A stretch of DNA of 43,458 nucleotides from Chloroflexota bacterium (lineage in GTDB: Bacteria; Chloroflexota; Anaerolineae; UBA4142). Made by a program: the position numbers and the translations under genes. Numbering within the stretch: position 1 is the first letter of the stretch; the number at the start of each line of letters is the position of its first letter. The stretch covers positions 1 to 43,458 of the forward strand of contig JACRPR010000214.1 in the NCBI GenBank assembly GCA_016223105.1, in the 5' to 3' direction. This document shows, one piece after another, positions 30,804 to 37,903 of this stretch. Below the pieces are notes generated by a model. That model was given only the letters and a program-made list of their open reading frames with translations. It ran no database searches and was not told the origin of the DNA.

Positions 30804-30887
30804 GTGGAAGTTGGAGATTGGAAGTTAGAAGTTGGATGAAGCAATTCCAACATCCAATGTCCAACTTCCAACTTCAAATCATCAATC
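30804..30887. repeat. Inverted heptamer array between thrC and thrB
   Basis: The left arm runs GGAAGTT GGAGATT GGAAGTT AGAAGTT GGATGAA (from 30806). The right arm runs TTCCAAC ATCCAAT GTCCAAC TTCCAAC TTCAAAT (from about 30845). The arms are largely complementary, and the array ends a few nucleotides before the thrB start. Confidence 0.78.
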
Positions 30888-30891
30888 ATAA

Positions 30892-31785
30892 ATGAAATTA
30901 CGCATACGCGTTCCCGCAACTTCAGCCAATCTCGGACCAGGTTTCGATTGCATCGGCATCGCGCTCGATTGGTGGAACACCATCGAGGTCGAAACGCTCG
31001 CGCGCGGTCTCGAAATTATTTGCCCGGATAATTTGCCGCGCGATAAAAGCAACGCGGTCATTCAAGGCATGATCGCCGGCTTCAAACTTGCCGGGCGCAA
31101 ACTGCCGCCCGTGCGCGTCAAGATGAACGCCGAAGTGCCGATCGCGAGCGGACTCGGTTCGAGTTCCGCCGCGCTCGTCAGCGGTATTCTCGCGGCGAAC
31201 GCGTTGATGGGCGATCAATTCACGCGCGCGCAATTGCTCGCGCTCGCGACGCACGTCGAAGGACATCCTGATAACGTGACGCCGGCTCTGCTCGGCGGCT
31301 TGGTCGTCGCGGTGCAAGAAGGCAAACTCGTCCACGCGGTTCGCATCGAGGTGCCGCGCGATTTACGCACGGTAATTTTTATTCCCGCCTATCAAGTGTT
31401 GACGAAACGCGCGCGCGGGATTTTGCCGCGCGAAATTCCGCGCGCGGATTCGATCTACAATTCCGGGCGCACCGCGTTGTGGATCGCCGCGCTGTACGAA
31501 CGGCGCTGGGACTGGCTCGATCTCGCGACGCGCGATAAATTACATCAACCGTACCGCGCGAAACTTGTGCGCGGGATGAACGAACTGTGCGATGCGGCGC
31601 GTAAAGCCAGTGCGCGCGGCGTCGCACTCTCCGGCGCGGGACCGAGCATCATCGCGTTCACCGATCACGCGGACGACGACATTGCGCGCGCGATGGAACG
31701 CGCCGCGCGCAAAGTTGGCGTCGAAGGCAAAGCGCATCTCGTCAACGTCAGCGCGCGCGGTGCGCGCGTGACGCGGCTCAAATAG
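30892..31785 (+). CDS. thrB: Homoserine kinase
   Basis: A GHMP-family kinase that phosphorylates homoserine to give the substrate of ThrC. 297 residues, with the N-terminal VPATSANLGPGFDCIG (family motif 1), the ATP-binding PIASGLGSSSAA (about 83-94), and the C-terminal GVALSGAGPSIIAF (motif 3). Start ATG 30892 has no clear Shine-Dalgarno; the preceding bases belong to the heptamer array. With thrC upstream and lysC/asd elsewhere in the window, only homoserine dehydrogenase is missing from the pathway seen here. Confidence 0.96.
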   Translation: MKLRIRVPATSANLGPGFDCIGIALDWWNTIEVETLARGLEIICPDNLPRDKSNAVIQGMIAGFKLAGRKLPPVRVKMNAEVPIASGLGSSSAALVSGILAANALMGDQFTRAQLLALATHVEGHPDNVTPALLGGLVVAVQEGKLVHAVRIEVPRDLRTVIFIPAYQVLTKRARGILPREIPRADSIYNSGRTALWIAALYERRWDWLDLATRDKLHQPYRAKLVRGMNELCDAARKASARGVALSGAGPSIIAFTDHADDDIARAMERAARKVGVEGKAHLVNVSARGARVTRLK

Positions 31786-31791
31786 CGATTC

Positions 31792-31862
31792 TGTCATTGC
31801 GAGCGAAGCGAAGCAATCTCCAGTCCGTCCGCGGGGATTGCTTCGCTTCGCTCGCAATGACA
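31792..31862. repeat. 27-bp-arm perfect palindrome (TGTCATTGCGAGCGAAG family)
   Basis: 31792-31818 and 31836-31862 are perfect complements, loop of 17. This widely dispersed element begins TGTCATTGCGAGCGAAGCGA; false reading frames across it give peptides such as SLRAKRSNP and FASLAMT. It follows thrB and precedes the L,D-transpeptidase promoter. Confidence 0.9.
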
Positions 31863-31890
31863 AACTGTTGCGCTGGTTACATAATCCTAC

Positions 31891-31919
31891 TTGATGAAAT
31901 CGCGCGAGTGTGCTAAGAT
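31891..31919 (+). promoter_or_regulatory. Promoter of the L,D-transpeptidase gene
   Basis: TTGATG (31891-31896), 17 nt, TAAGAT (31914-31919), with a strong Shine-Dalgarno AAGGAGG at about 31941-31947. Confidence 0.65.
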
Positions 31920-31955
31920 GCGCGCAACGGTGAATCTTCGCAAGGAGGAGTTTCG

Positions 31956-32810
31956 ATGAAGATGACTCGCTTTATGCTTGTTGCAATTGCTCTCGTCGCG
32001 ATGGCAGGGTTGGCAACACCCCGCGCCGCCGCGGCAAGCCCCAACTTTGTCGTCGTGCGTTGGGGCGATACGCTCGCCGGCATCGCCGCGCGTGCCGGCG
32101 TTTCACTTGACGCGTTACTGCGCGTGAACGCGATCCCGAATCCGAATTTTGTATACGCCGGTCAACGTTTGGTGATCCCAGGTTCCGCGCCCGCGCCGGC
32201 AAAGCCCGCGCCGACCGGGAATGTGTACGTCGTCAATCCTGGTGACACGCTCGGCACGATTGCCGCGCGCTTTGGCACGACGCTCACTTTGCTGATGCGC
32301 GCGAACGGTTTGGCGAATCCGAATTTTGTATACGTCGGTCAACGATTGAATGTTCCCGGCAAAAGCGCGCCCGCACCCGCGCCGCAACCCGCACCCGCGC
32401 CGGCACCGCTACCGATTCCCGGCACATCGCCCGCGCCGCCGTCGAACGGTCGCTGGATTGATGTGAACATTAGCAAGCAAACGATCACCGCGTACGAATC
32501 CAGCACGCCGCTCAAATCCGTCCTGGTTTCGACCGGGCTCGCGTGGTATCCAACGCCTGCCGGACGATTTAAAGTGTACACAAAAATTCCAGCGCAAACG
32601 ATGAGCGGCGGCGTCGGCGCGGATCGGTACTATTTGCCAGGCGTGCCCTGGGTGATGTATTTTACCGGCGCGTACGCGATTCACGGCACATACTGGCATC
32701 GCAACTTTGGTCAACCGATGAGTCACGGGTGCGTCAACCTTTCGATTGAAGACGCCAAGTGGTTTTACGAATTCGCCGCGGTCGGCACACCGGTCGTGTC
32801 GCACTATTAG
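31956..32810 (+). CDS. LysM-L,D-transpeptidase, exported
   Basis: 284 residues: a signal peptide (hydrophobic stretch 5-20, then TPRAAAA), two LysM repeats (about 29-73 and 87-130, each with 'GDTL ... I-A-A-R' and 'N-P-N-F-V-Y'), an A/P-rich linker (about 132-163), and a YkuD catalytic domain with HGTYWH and SHGCVNL (catalytic Cys near 259). It acts on peptidoglycan, forming 3-3 crosslinks or anchoring proteins outside the membrane. Start ATG 31956 has AAGGAGG upstream. A palindrome follows the stop, then a SpoIID-like gene. Confidence 0.92.
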   Translation: MKMTRFMLVAIALVAMAGLATPRAAAASPNFVVVRWGDTLAGIAARAGVSLDALLRVNAIPNPNFVYAGQRLVIPGSAPAPAKPAPTGNVYVVNPGDTLGTIAARFGTTLTLLMRANGLANPNFVYVGQRLNVPGKSAPAPAPQPAPAPAPLPIPGTSPAPPSNGRWIDVNISKQTITAYESSTPLKSVLVSTGLAWYPTPAGRFKVYTKIPAQTMSGGVGADRYYLPGVPWVMYFTGAYAIHGTYWHRNFGQPMSHGCVNLSIEDAKWFYEFAAVGTPVVSHY

Positions 32811-32814
32811 CCAG

Positions 32815-32847
32815 AGACCCGAAGGGTTTTCAAAACCCTTCGGGTCT
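32815..32847. repeat. 16-bp-arm palindrome AGACCCGAAGGGTTTT
   Basis: 32815-32830 and 32832-32847 are perfect complements around C32831. Related in style to the 23397 palindrome (GACCYGT..GGTTTTC). It lies between the transpeptidase stop and the next gene and may also act as a terminator. Confidence 0.75.
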
Positions 32848-32860
32848 AAAATTTTCAACG

Positions 32861-34297
32861 ATGTTTCCCCGCGTTCTGATTTTACTTTCCCTGGTTTTTC
32901 TGATCTCTGTGCTGACGCTTGACGCGCAAACCGATCTGATCGCGCGCGATGTTGCCGCGCAAAATAATCGCGATTGGAAGGATTTTCTCGCGATCCGCGC
33001 GACGCTGGACGGCGCACCGGAAAATGCGCGCATTCGCGCCGCGTTGCGCGCCGAAAACGATTTTCTGAGCGAGGTGATCGCGGCGCGCGTGATCGCAGTG
33101 CGCGAACTGCCGAACGCTTTTGTCGCGCGCGCGGATCGCTATCGCGAATTTTATGCCGAGCTTAAAACGTATTACGTCGCGATGGATTATCAGTTGGCGC
33201 GCGAATCGCGCGCGTTTTACAACGGCGTCAATTTTCGGCTTTACGTTTTGGGGCGCGTTCAATCGCGTTGGGAAATCGTCGAAAGTTCGGAAGCCGCGAT
33301 TCGAAATATCGTGCAAGCCGGTTGGGGCTTGGGCACGCGTGACGAACAAATCGCGATGCAAATTCAAGATGAGCGTTGGCGCACCGGGCGATTCGTCAAT
33401 CCGCGCGGGCGCGTGATTGACCAGATCGGCGCGGCTGATCATTTACAACCGCATCACATTCGCGTTTATCGCGTGGCATCGGGCGTGATCGACGAAGTGG
33501 ATTTTTATTCGTACGTCATCAACGTTTTGCCGAACGAGTGGTACGGCAGTTGGCACGCGGAAGCATTGCGCGCCGGCGCAATCGCCGCGAAGATGTACGG
33601 CTGGTATCGCGTCTACATCGCGAAATATCCGGGGCAAGGGTACGACGCGCGCGATGACACCTGGGATCAGGTCTACAAACCGAACAGCGCGTACCCGACG
33701 ACAACGGCGGCGGTGGATTTTGTGAACAGCGTCGGCATCGCACGCGCGGACAGCGCGATTTTTGAAACGCAATATCACGGGGGCGCGTACGATGCGAGCG
33801 GACAATCGAGCGGACGCGTCTCGCAGTGGGGCACCAAGTATTGGGCGGACTTGGGCAAGGATCATTTATTGATGATCCATTATTACTACGACAACTCGCC
33901 TAACACGAATGGACAACTCGCGCAAACGTTTGCGTACACACCGAATCGTTCGCCGCTCGCGCCGACGCACATCGAACCGGCAAACGGCGCGCTTGGCATT
34001 TCACGCGCGCCAACCTTGCGCGCGTCCGCGTTCAGCGATCCCGATGTGGGCGACACGCACGCGCAAACCTGGTGGGAGATTCGCCGCGCGCGTGACAACG
34101 CGTTGATGTGGGATAGCGGTTGGCAAACCGCGACGCTGACGACGACGCTCGTGCCGATTGGAATTCTCGACGACAGCACGCGCTACAAATGGCGCGCGCG
34201 TTATCTCGACAGCAAAGGCGCGTGGTCCGAACCCGCGCCAACGTTCGCGGAATTTACGACGACGTTTCGCGCGCTGATGCCGTTCGTCGCGCGGTAG
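32861..34297 (+). CDS. SpoIID/LytB-domain secreted protein
   Basis: 478 residues with an N-terminal signal peptide (hydrophobic 5-20). A coiled-coil-like region (about 25-115) is followed by a SpoIID-type domain (about 190-355): VINVLPNEWYGSWHAEALRAGA and AIAAKMYGWYR. A C-terminal fibronectin III-like domain (about 370-470) ends with the RALMPFVAR tail. SpoIID proteins are lytic transglycosylase-like cell-wall enzymes and also occur outside sporulating species; no spore genes are seen here. The start ATG 32861 follows the palindrome. The 3' end overlaps the convergent gene by 44 bp. Confidence 0.82.
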   Translation: MFPRVLILLSLVFLISVLTLDAQTDLIARDVAAQNNRDWKDFLAIRATLDGAPENARIRAALRAENDFLSEVIAARVIAVRELPNAFVARADRYREFYAELKTYYVAMDYQLARESRAFYNGVNFRLYVLGRVQSRWEIVESSEAAIRNIVQAGWGLGTRDEQIAMQIQDERWRTGRFVNPRGRVIDQIGAADHLQPHHIRVYRVASGVIDEVDFYSYVINVLPNEWYGSWHAEALRAGAIAAKMYGWYRVYIAKYPGQGYDARDDTWDQVYKPNSAYPTTTAAVDFVNSVGIARADSAIFETQYHGGAYDASGQSSGRVSQWGTKYWADLGKDHLLMIHYYYDNSPNTNGQLAQTFAYTPNRSPLAPTHIEPANGALGISRAPTLRASAFSDPDVGDTHAQTWWEIRRARDNALMWDSGWQTATLTTTLVPIGILDDSTRYKWRARYLDSKGAWSEPAPTFAEFTTTFRALMPFVAR

Positions 34298-35324
34298 CAT
34301 TTTGATCCGCATAAAATTTTTTCAGCAGAATCAACACGCGCGTCGCCCAATCGAACGCGCGATTTTGTTTGGCGCGCCAACTGTCCGATAGCGGCAAGTC
34401 CGCAGACGCGCGCGACCGCGCTCCAAAATCCCAGTATCCGCGCGCGTCGCGGTGTTGCCACAACCACTGGATCGCCGGTTGCGCCCACTCCGCCCAACCC
34501 GGAAAACCGCGCGCGAGAATTTCCAACGACGCCAACCAACGGTCACACTGTCCTGGTTTTTGCGGCGGCGGATCATGGAGTGGCATTTCCAAATAGCCGA
34601 TGCCATTCGGATTTTTCCACACCCAGTCGAGCAACGCGCGTTCGATCTCGCGCGATAATGTTCCCGGTATCGCGCCGAGCAAAATGAGTTGATAGCGACC
34701 GTTGATCACGAGATAACTATTTTGGACGGTCGCGCCGGTCAACGCGGCGTGCGCCGCGATTTCATCTTGCGCGCGATACCGCCCCGATTGAAATGTGCGC
34801 CGCGCGATTTCGCCCCACAGTTTTCGGTCCTCGTTCAAGATCGGATGATCGGGTTGAATCAGTGAGAGCGTGGACGCGAGGAACAAACGCATCCCGGTTT
34901 GCCAACGATCATTCTTCTCCTGGTAATCTGGAAATTCGCGCGCGCCCTGCATGATGCCGACGATGTGTGCGCGCGCGTTGCGTAGAATTGGATGTGAAGC
35001 ATCCAAGCCCAACGCTAGCGCGCGTTCCACACCGACTTCGGTCGAGGGAATTTTTTGGCGCCGTGTGGCACTGCGCGAGTGGAACGCGCCCCAGCCGCCA
35101 TCAGCGCGCTGTTCAGATTCAAGTTCGCGGACGCACCGGCTCGCATCCAGGTTCGCGCGCGCTTGCTCCACTTCAACCTCCCCGCGCGGTCGGCGAAGCA
35201 CATCGCGCAGGAGACGCAAGCGAACGACGGGGCTGGGATTCTGCGCCAGCGCACGCAGCGCGATTTTTTCTAACGCGAGATTGGATGGACGCGTCGCGCC
35301 CGCTTTCGCGCGCACACCAATCAC
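34254..35324 (-). CDS. Hypothetical protein, prenyltransferase/squalene-oxidase-repeat-like
   Basis: About 356 residues with helix-rich repeats of the alpha/alpha-barrel type, including ELESEQRADGGWG (the 'Q-x-x-D-G-G-W-G' QW-like motif) near residue 70 and a second, weaker W-rich stretch (QWLWQHRDARGYWDFGA) near 300. It may be a terpene-cyclase-like or other alpha/alpha-barrel protein; the catalytic DxDD is not visible, so activity is doubtful. I chose GTG 35324 because it overlaps the stop of the Hsp70-like gene (GTGA); ATG 35363 is an alternative. The two genes are probably translated together. Confidence 0.65.
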   Translation of the reverse strand: MIGVRAKAGATRPSNLALEKIALRALAQNPSPVVRLRLLRDVLRRPRGEVEVEQARANLDASRCVRELESEQRADGGWGAFHSRSATRRQKIPSTEVGVERALALGLDASHPILRNARAHIVGIMQGAREFPDYQEKNDRWQTGMRLFLASTLSLIQPDHPILNEDRKLWGEIARRTFQSGRYRAQDEIAAHAALTGATVQNSYLVINGRYQLILLGAIPGTLSREIERALLDWVWKNPNGIGYLEMPLHDPPPQKPGQCDRWLASLEILARGFPGWAEWAQPAIQWLWQHRDARGYWDFGARSRASADLPLSDSWRAKQNRAFDWATRVLILLKKFYADQNATARRTASARETSS

Positions 35325-37132
35325 GCGCCCACCGCCTGCGCGATTACAAAATAATTCATCCACTCGCTCCCCGCTTTGTTCGATTCTCCGTTACCACCCA
35401 ACTGCACGCGCCCGGCGTCAAAATCGCGGGAGAGCAGTTGAAAATAGCGCGCCGCGCCCCACTGATCAATTTGAATTTGTTTAGGATGCGGGGTGAATTG
35501 CGCGAGCCACGCGGGCAATGGTTTGATCCGCGCGTCGTACGCGACGAACACGCGCGCGGGACGCGTGAGATCGAATTGCAAAAAATCCGCGCGCGGATTG
35601 TGTTTGTCCGCTTGCGCGGCGCGAATCGCCGGCAAGCCGCTCAACTCGACCGGCAGGCGCGTCAGCGTGTACCGTTGATCGGTGTAACACCGTTCGCCGA
35701 TCCGAAAATCGTACGCTTCATACGCGCGCTCACTCTGCGCGCGAATGTTCGCGAGGATCGGAGCGTCTGGCGTCGCGTAACGCGCGCGACATGCCGGGAT
35801 CGCGCCGCCCTCTTGATGCGCGACGATCGCGAGTCCACCGACGACGGAGGTGAGCAAATCGAGTTCTTGAATTTTTTCAGCGCCAAAAATTTTTGCGAGC
35901 ATTGTGGCGAACAGCGGTACGGCGGATGTGCCGCCGGTTCGCAGGACAACATCTACATCCTGGGGTTTCATTACCGCGCGGCGCAAGGTTTCCAGCACCC
36001 CGGCGCGCGCAAGTTCGACCTCGCCGCGAATCAGCGTTTCAAAATCGCGCCGCGTGAGCCATTCGCGAATCGCGATCCCTTCGCGTTCGAAATTCAATTC
36101 CGCGAGATGCTGATCGGACAATTGCTTTTTCGTTTTTTCAATCGCGCGAAAAAGTTCGAATCCCAGGTTGTGTGTAACCAGAGTTTTGAGCGCGTCAATC
36201 CCGCGCGGGTTTACACACTCGGGACGTAATTCTTCGAGCGTTTGCTGATACGCCGGACGCGAGAGAATCGGCATCGTTTGCCAGTTGTCGAGCAGTTCGA
36301 GAATGTAATCGGGCAGAGGACGTTTGCCCAGCGCAGACGCGCCGCCGCCAAAATATTTTCGGAGCGATTGCATCACGCGTCGGTCGAGATCATCGCCGCC
36401 AACCAGGACGCCGTGCGTCGCGAGAATTTCCGGCGCGTCCGCGCCGCCGACGCGCGCAATCGTCAGGTCGAGCGTGCCGCCGCCGAAATCGAAAATCAAT
36501 GCGGTCGCGCGTTTCTGCGTCGCGGCGTGGTAATAAAATGTCGCGCCAATCGGTTCGAGTTCGAAGCGAATATCGCGAAACCCGGCGAGCCGCGCGCCCT
36601 TGAATAAAATTTCTTCAGCGCGCGCGGTGATCGCATCGTCATCCGAAAATTGCACGGGGCGACCCAGCACGACCGCGTCGCTCGCCTCGCCGAGTTGATC
36701 CTCTGCCGTGTTTTTCATTTGGCGCAGAATGAGCGCGATTAATTCGTCTACCGTGTAGAACCGATCAAAAACCTGGGTGCCTTCGTACGAAGGATCGCGC
36801 AACCCGGTTTTCACATACTGCAACAAACGCCCTTGCGCCGCCGCGTCCACCATCACATGCACGGCTTGCACGTAACTCATATCCGCGCCGTCATAATCAA
36901 TTTCACCGACGATGCGTTTCTCCCATTTCACCGGTCGCCCGGTTTCGCGCGCGAGATAATCCGCGGCGGCGGCAGTGCCGACGCGCGCGCGCTGTGCGCG
37001 ATCAATATAGAGAAGCGATGGCAGAACGTGAATATTGTCGTTTGCCGGATCGAGTTGGATGCGATCCAAGCGCGCGCCATCGTAACGCGCGACGGATGAG
37101 TTCGTCGTGCCGAAATCAATACCTAATCGCAA
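35321..37132 (-). CDS. Hsp70-like actin-fold ATPase with an extra C-terminal domain
   Basis: 603 residues. The nucleotide-binding domain has the phosphate loops GIDFGTTNSS (4-13) and FDFGGGTLDL (about 205-214), and the adenosine-site GGTSAVP (about 398-404). It lacks the usual DnaK substrate-binding domain. Residues about 485-595 instead carry a domain (RVFVAYDARIKPLPAWL, then HPKQIQIDQWGAARYFQLLSRDF...LGGNG) resembling a beta-sandwich often seen at the end of secreted polysaccharide lyases. TTG 37132 is preferred because GGAGG (37142-37138) precedes it by 5 nt. Confidence 0.85.
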   Translation of the reverse strand: MRLGIDFGTTNSSVARYDGARLDRIQLDPANDNIHVLPSLLYIDRAQRARVGTAAAADYLARETGRPVKWEKRIVGEIDYDGADMSYVQAVHVMVDAAAQGRLLQYVKTGLRDPSYEGTQVFDRFYTVDELIALILRQMKNTAEDQLGEASDAVVLGRPVQFSDDDAITARAEEILFKGARLAGFRDIRFELEPIGATFYYHAATQKRATALIFDFGGGTLDLTIARVGGADAPEILATHGVLVGGDDLDRRVMQSLRKYFGGGASALGKRPLPDYILELLDNWQTMPILSRPAYQQTLEELRPECVNPRGIDALKTLVTHNLGFELFRAIEKTKKQLSDQHLAELNFEREGIAIREWLTRRDFETLIRGEVELARAGVLETLRRAVMKPQDVDVVLRTGGTSAVPLFATMLAKIFGAEKIQELDLLTSVVGGLAIVAHQEGGAIPACRARYATPDAPILANIRAQSERAYEAYDFRIGERCYTDQRYTLTRLPVELSGLPAIRAAQADKHNPRADFLQFDLTRPARVFVAYDARIKPLPAWLAQFTPHPKQIQIDQWGAARYFQLLSRDFDAGRVQLGGNGESNKAGSEWMNYFVIAQAVGA

Positions 37133-37154
37133 GTTCACCTCCGTGGTTGATCGT

Positions 37155-37217
37155 GTAGCATCGCCCCTTGTGAGCGATTTGATCACGCCCACAATCGCCC
37201 ACAAGGGGCGATGCTAC
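37155..37217. repeat. 25-bp-arm palindrome before the Hsp70-like gene
   Basis: 37155-37179 (GTAGCATCGCCCCTTGTG... start) and 37193-37217 are complementary with one mismatch. It lies 13 nt upstream of the Hsp70-like Shine-Dalgarno. Confidence 0.85.
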
Positions 37218-37289
37218 GCTTGTTGCGAGAAAGATATTATGCCCAAACGCGGGATGCTTGTCAAAAATATAAATTGGACGCGAAAAAAA

Positions 37290-37353
37290 TTCCCACAGAT
37301 ACAAAAGAACACGGACATTTTTATTTATCCGTGTTCTTTTGTATCTGTGGGAA
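37290..37353. repeat. 26-bp-arm palindrome, perfect copy
   Basis: 37290-37315 (TTCCCACAGATACAAAAGAA... start) and 37328-37353 are perfect complements; loop CATTTTTATTTA. The copy at 16428 shares the left arm and loop. Confidence 0.88.
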
Positions 37354-37366
37354 AATCTTCGTCCGG

Positions 37367-37903
37367 TCAAAGCCAGCCGGCGAATTTGCCGTAAAGCGTC
37401 GCGCCGAGTTCGTAGATCAACAAGGTTGGGCGCGAGTGCGTTTGGAAAAATTTCCAGCCGTGCGCGGGTTCGCCTTTCGAGAAAACCGAGAGCCAATAAA
37501 AATCGCGCCAACCGAGTTTGCGCGCAATCGCGACCGCGCGCGGCGTGTAGAGATCGAGCGTAACGAGCGTGGGCTGGCGAAATTGTTCGCGCGCGCTGAT
37601 CGCCATCGCGCGTTGCAAATTTTCGAGTGTGTTGCGCGATTGATCTTCCTCGATTAAATTTTCGCGCGGGACGCCCAGTCGCGCGGCATAGTCCGCCATC
37701 ACGCGCGCGTTCGTAACGCCAAGCCCTTGGTTATCGCCGGTGCACATCATCAACCTGGCGCGCGGAAATTTTTGCCACCATTCAATCGCGAGTTCGATCT
37801 GTGCGCGCGTCGGCGCGGTCGGCTCGGCGCGATTCTTGAGCGCGTACGAAGGAATGACGAAACAATCCGGGTTTGTGGGAGGACAATCGGGGAGATGCAA
37901 CAT
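37367..37903 (-). CDS. DUF218/YdcF-like protein
   Basis: 178 residues of the ElyC/SanA/YdcF (DUF218) type: CFVIPSYALKNRA with the following T-R-A-Q-I helix, RLMMCTGDNQG, then EEDQSRNTLENLQRA, which matches the conserved E..S.NT.EN block. The family acts in envelope or undecaprenyl metabolism; the exact substrate is unknown. No membrane segment is present, so it is probably cytoplasmic here. Its ATG overlaps the upstream stop (TAATG), which couples it to the spermidine-synthase-like membrane protein. Confidence 0.82.
   Translation of the reverse strand: MLHLPDCPPTNPDCFVIPSYALKNRAEPTAPTRAQIELAIEWWQKFPRARLMMCTGDNQGLGVTNARVMADYAARLGVPRENLIEEDQSRNTLENLQRAMAISAREQFRQPTLVTLDLYTPRAVAIARKLGWRDFYWLSVFSKGEPAHGWKFFQTHSRPTLLIYELGATLYGKFAGWL

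Noticed and set aside
34967-36229. 420-codon plus-strand frame over the Hsp70-like gene
   Set aside because: Arg-rich, no recognisable motif, and opposite to two genes with clear family signatures.
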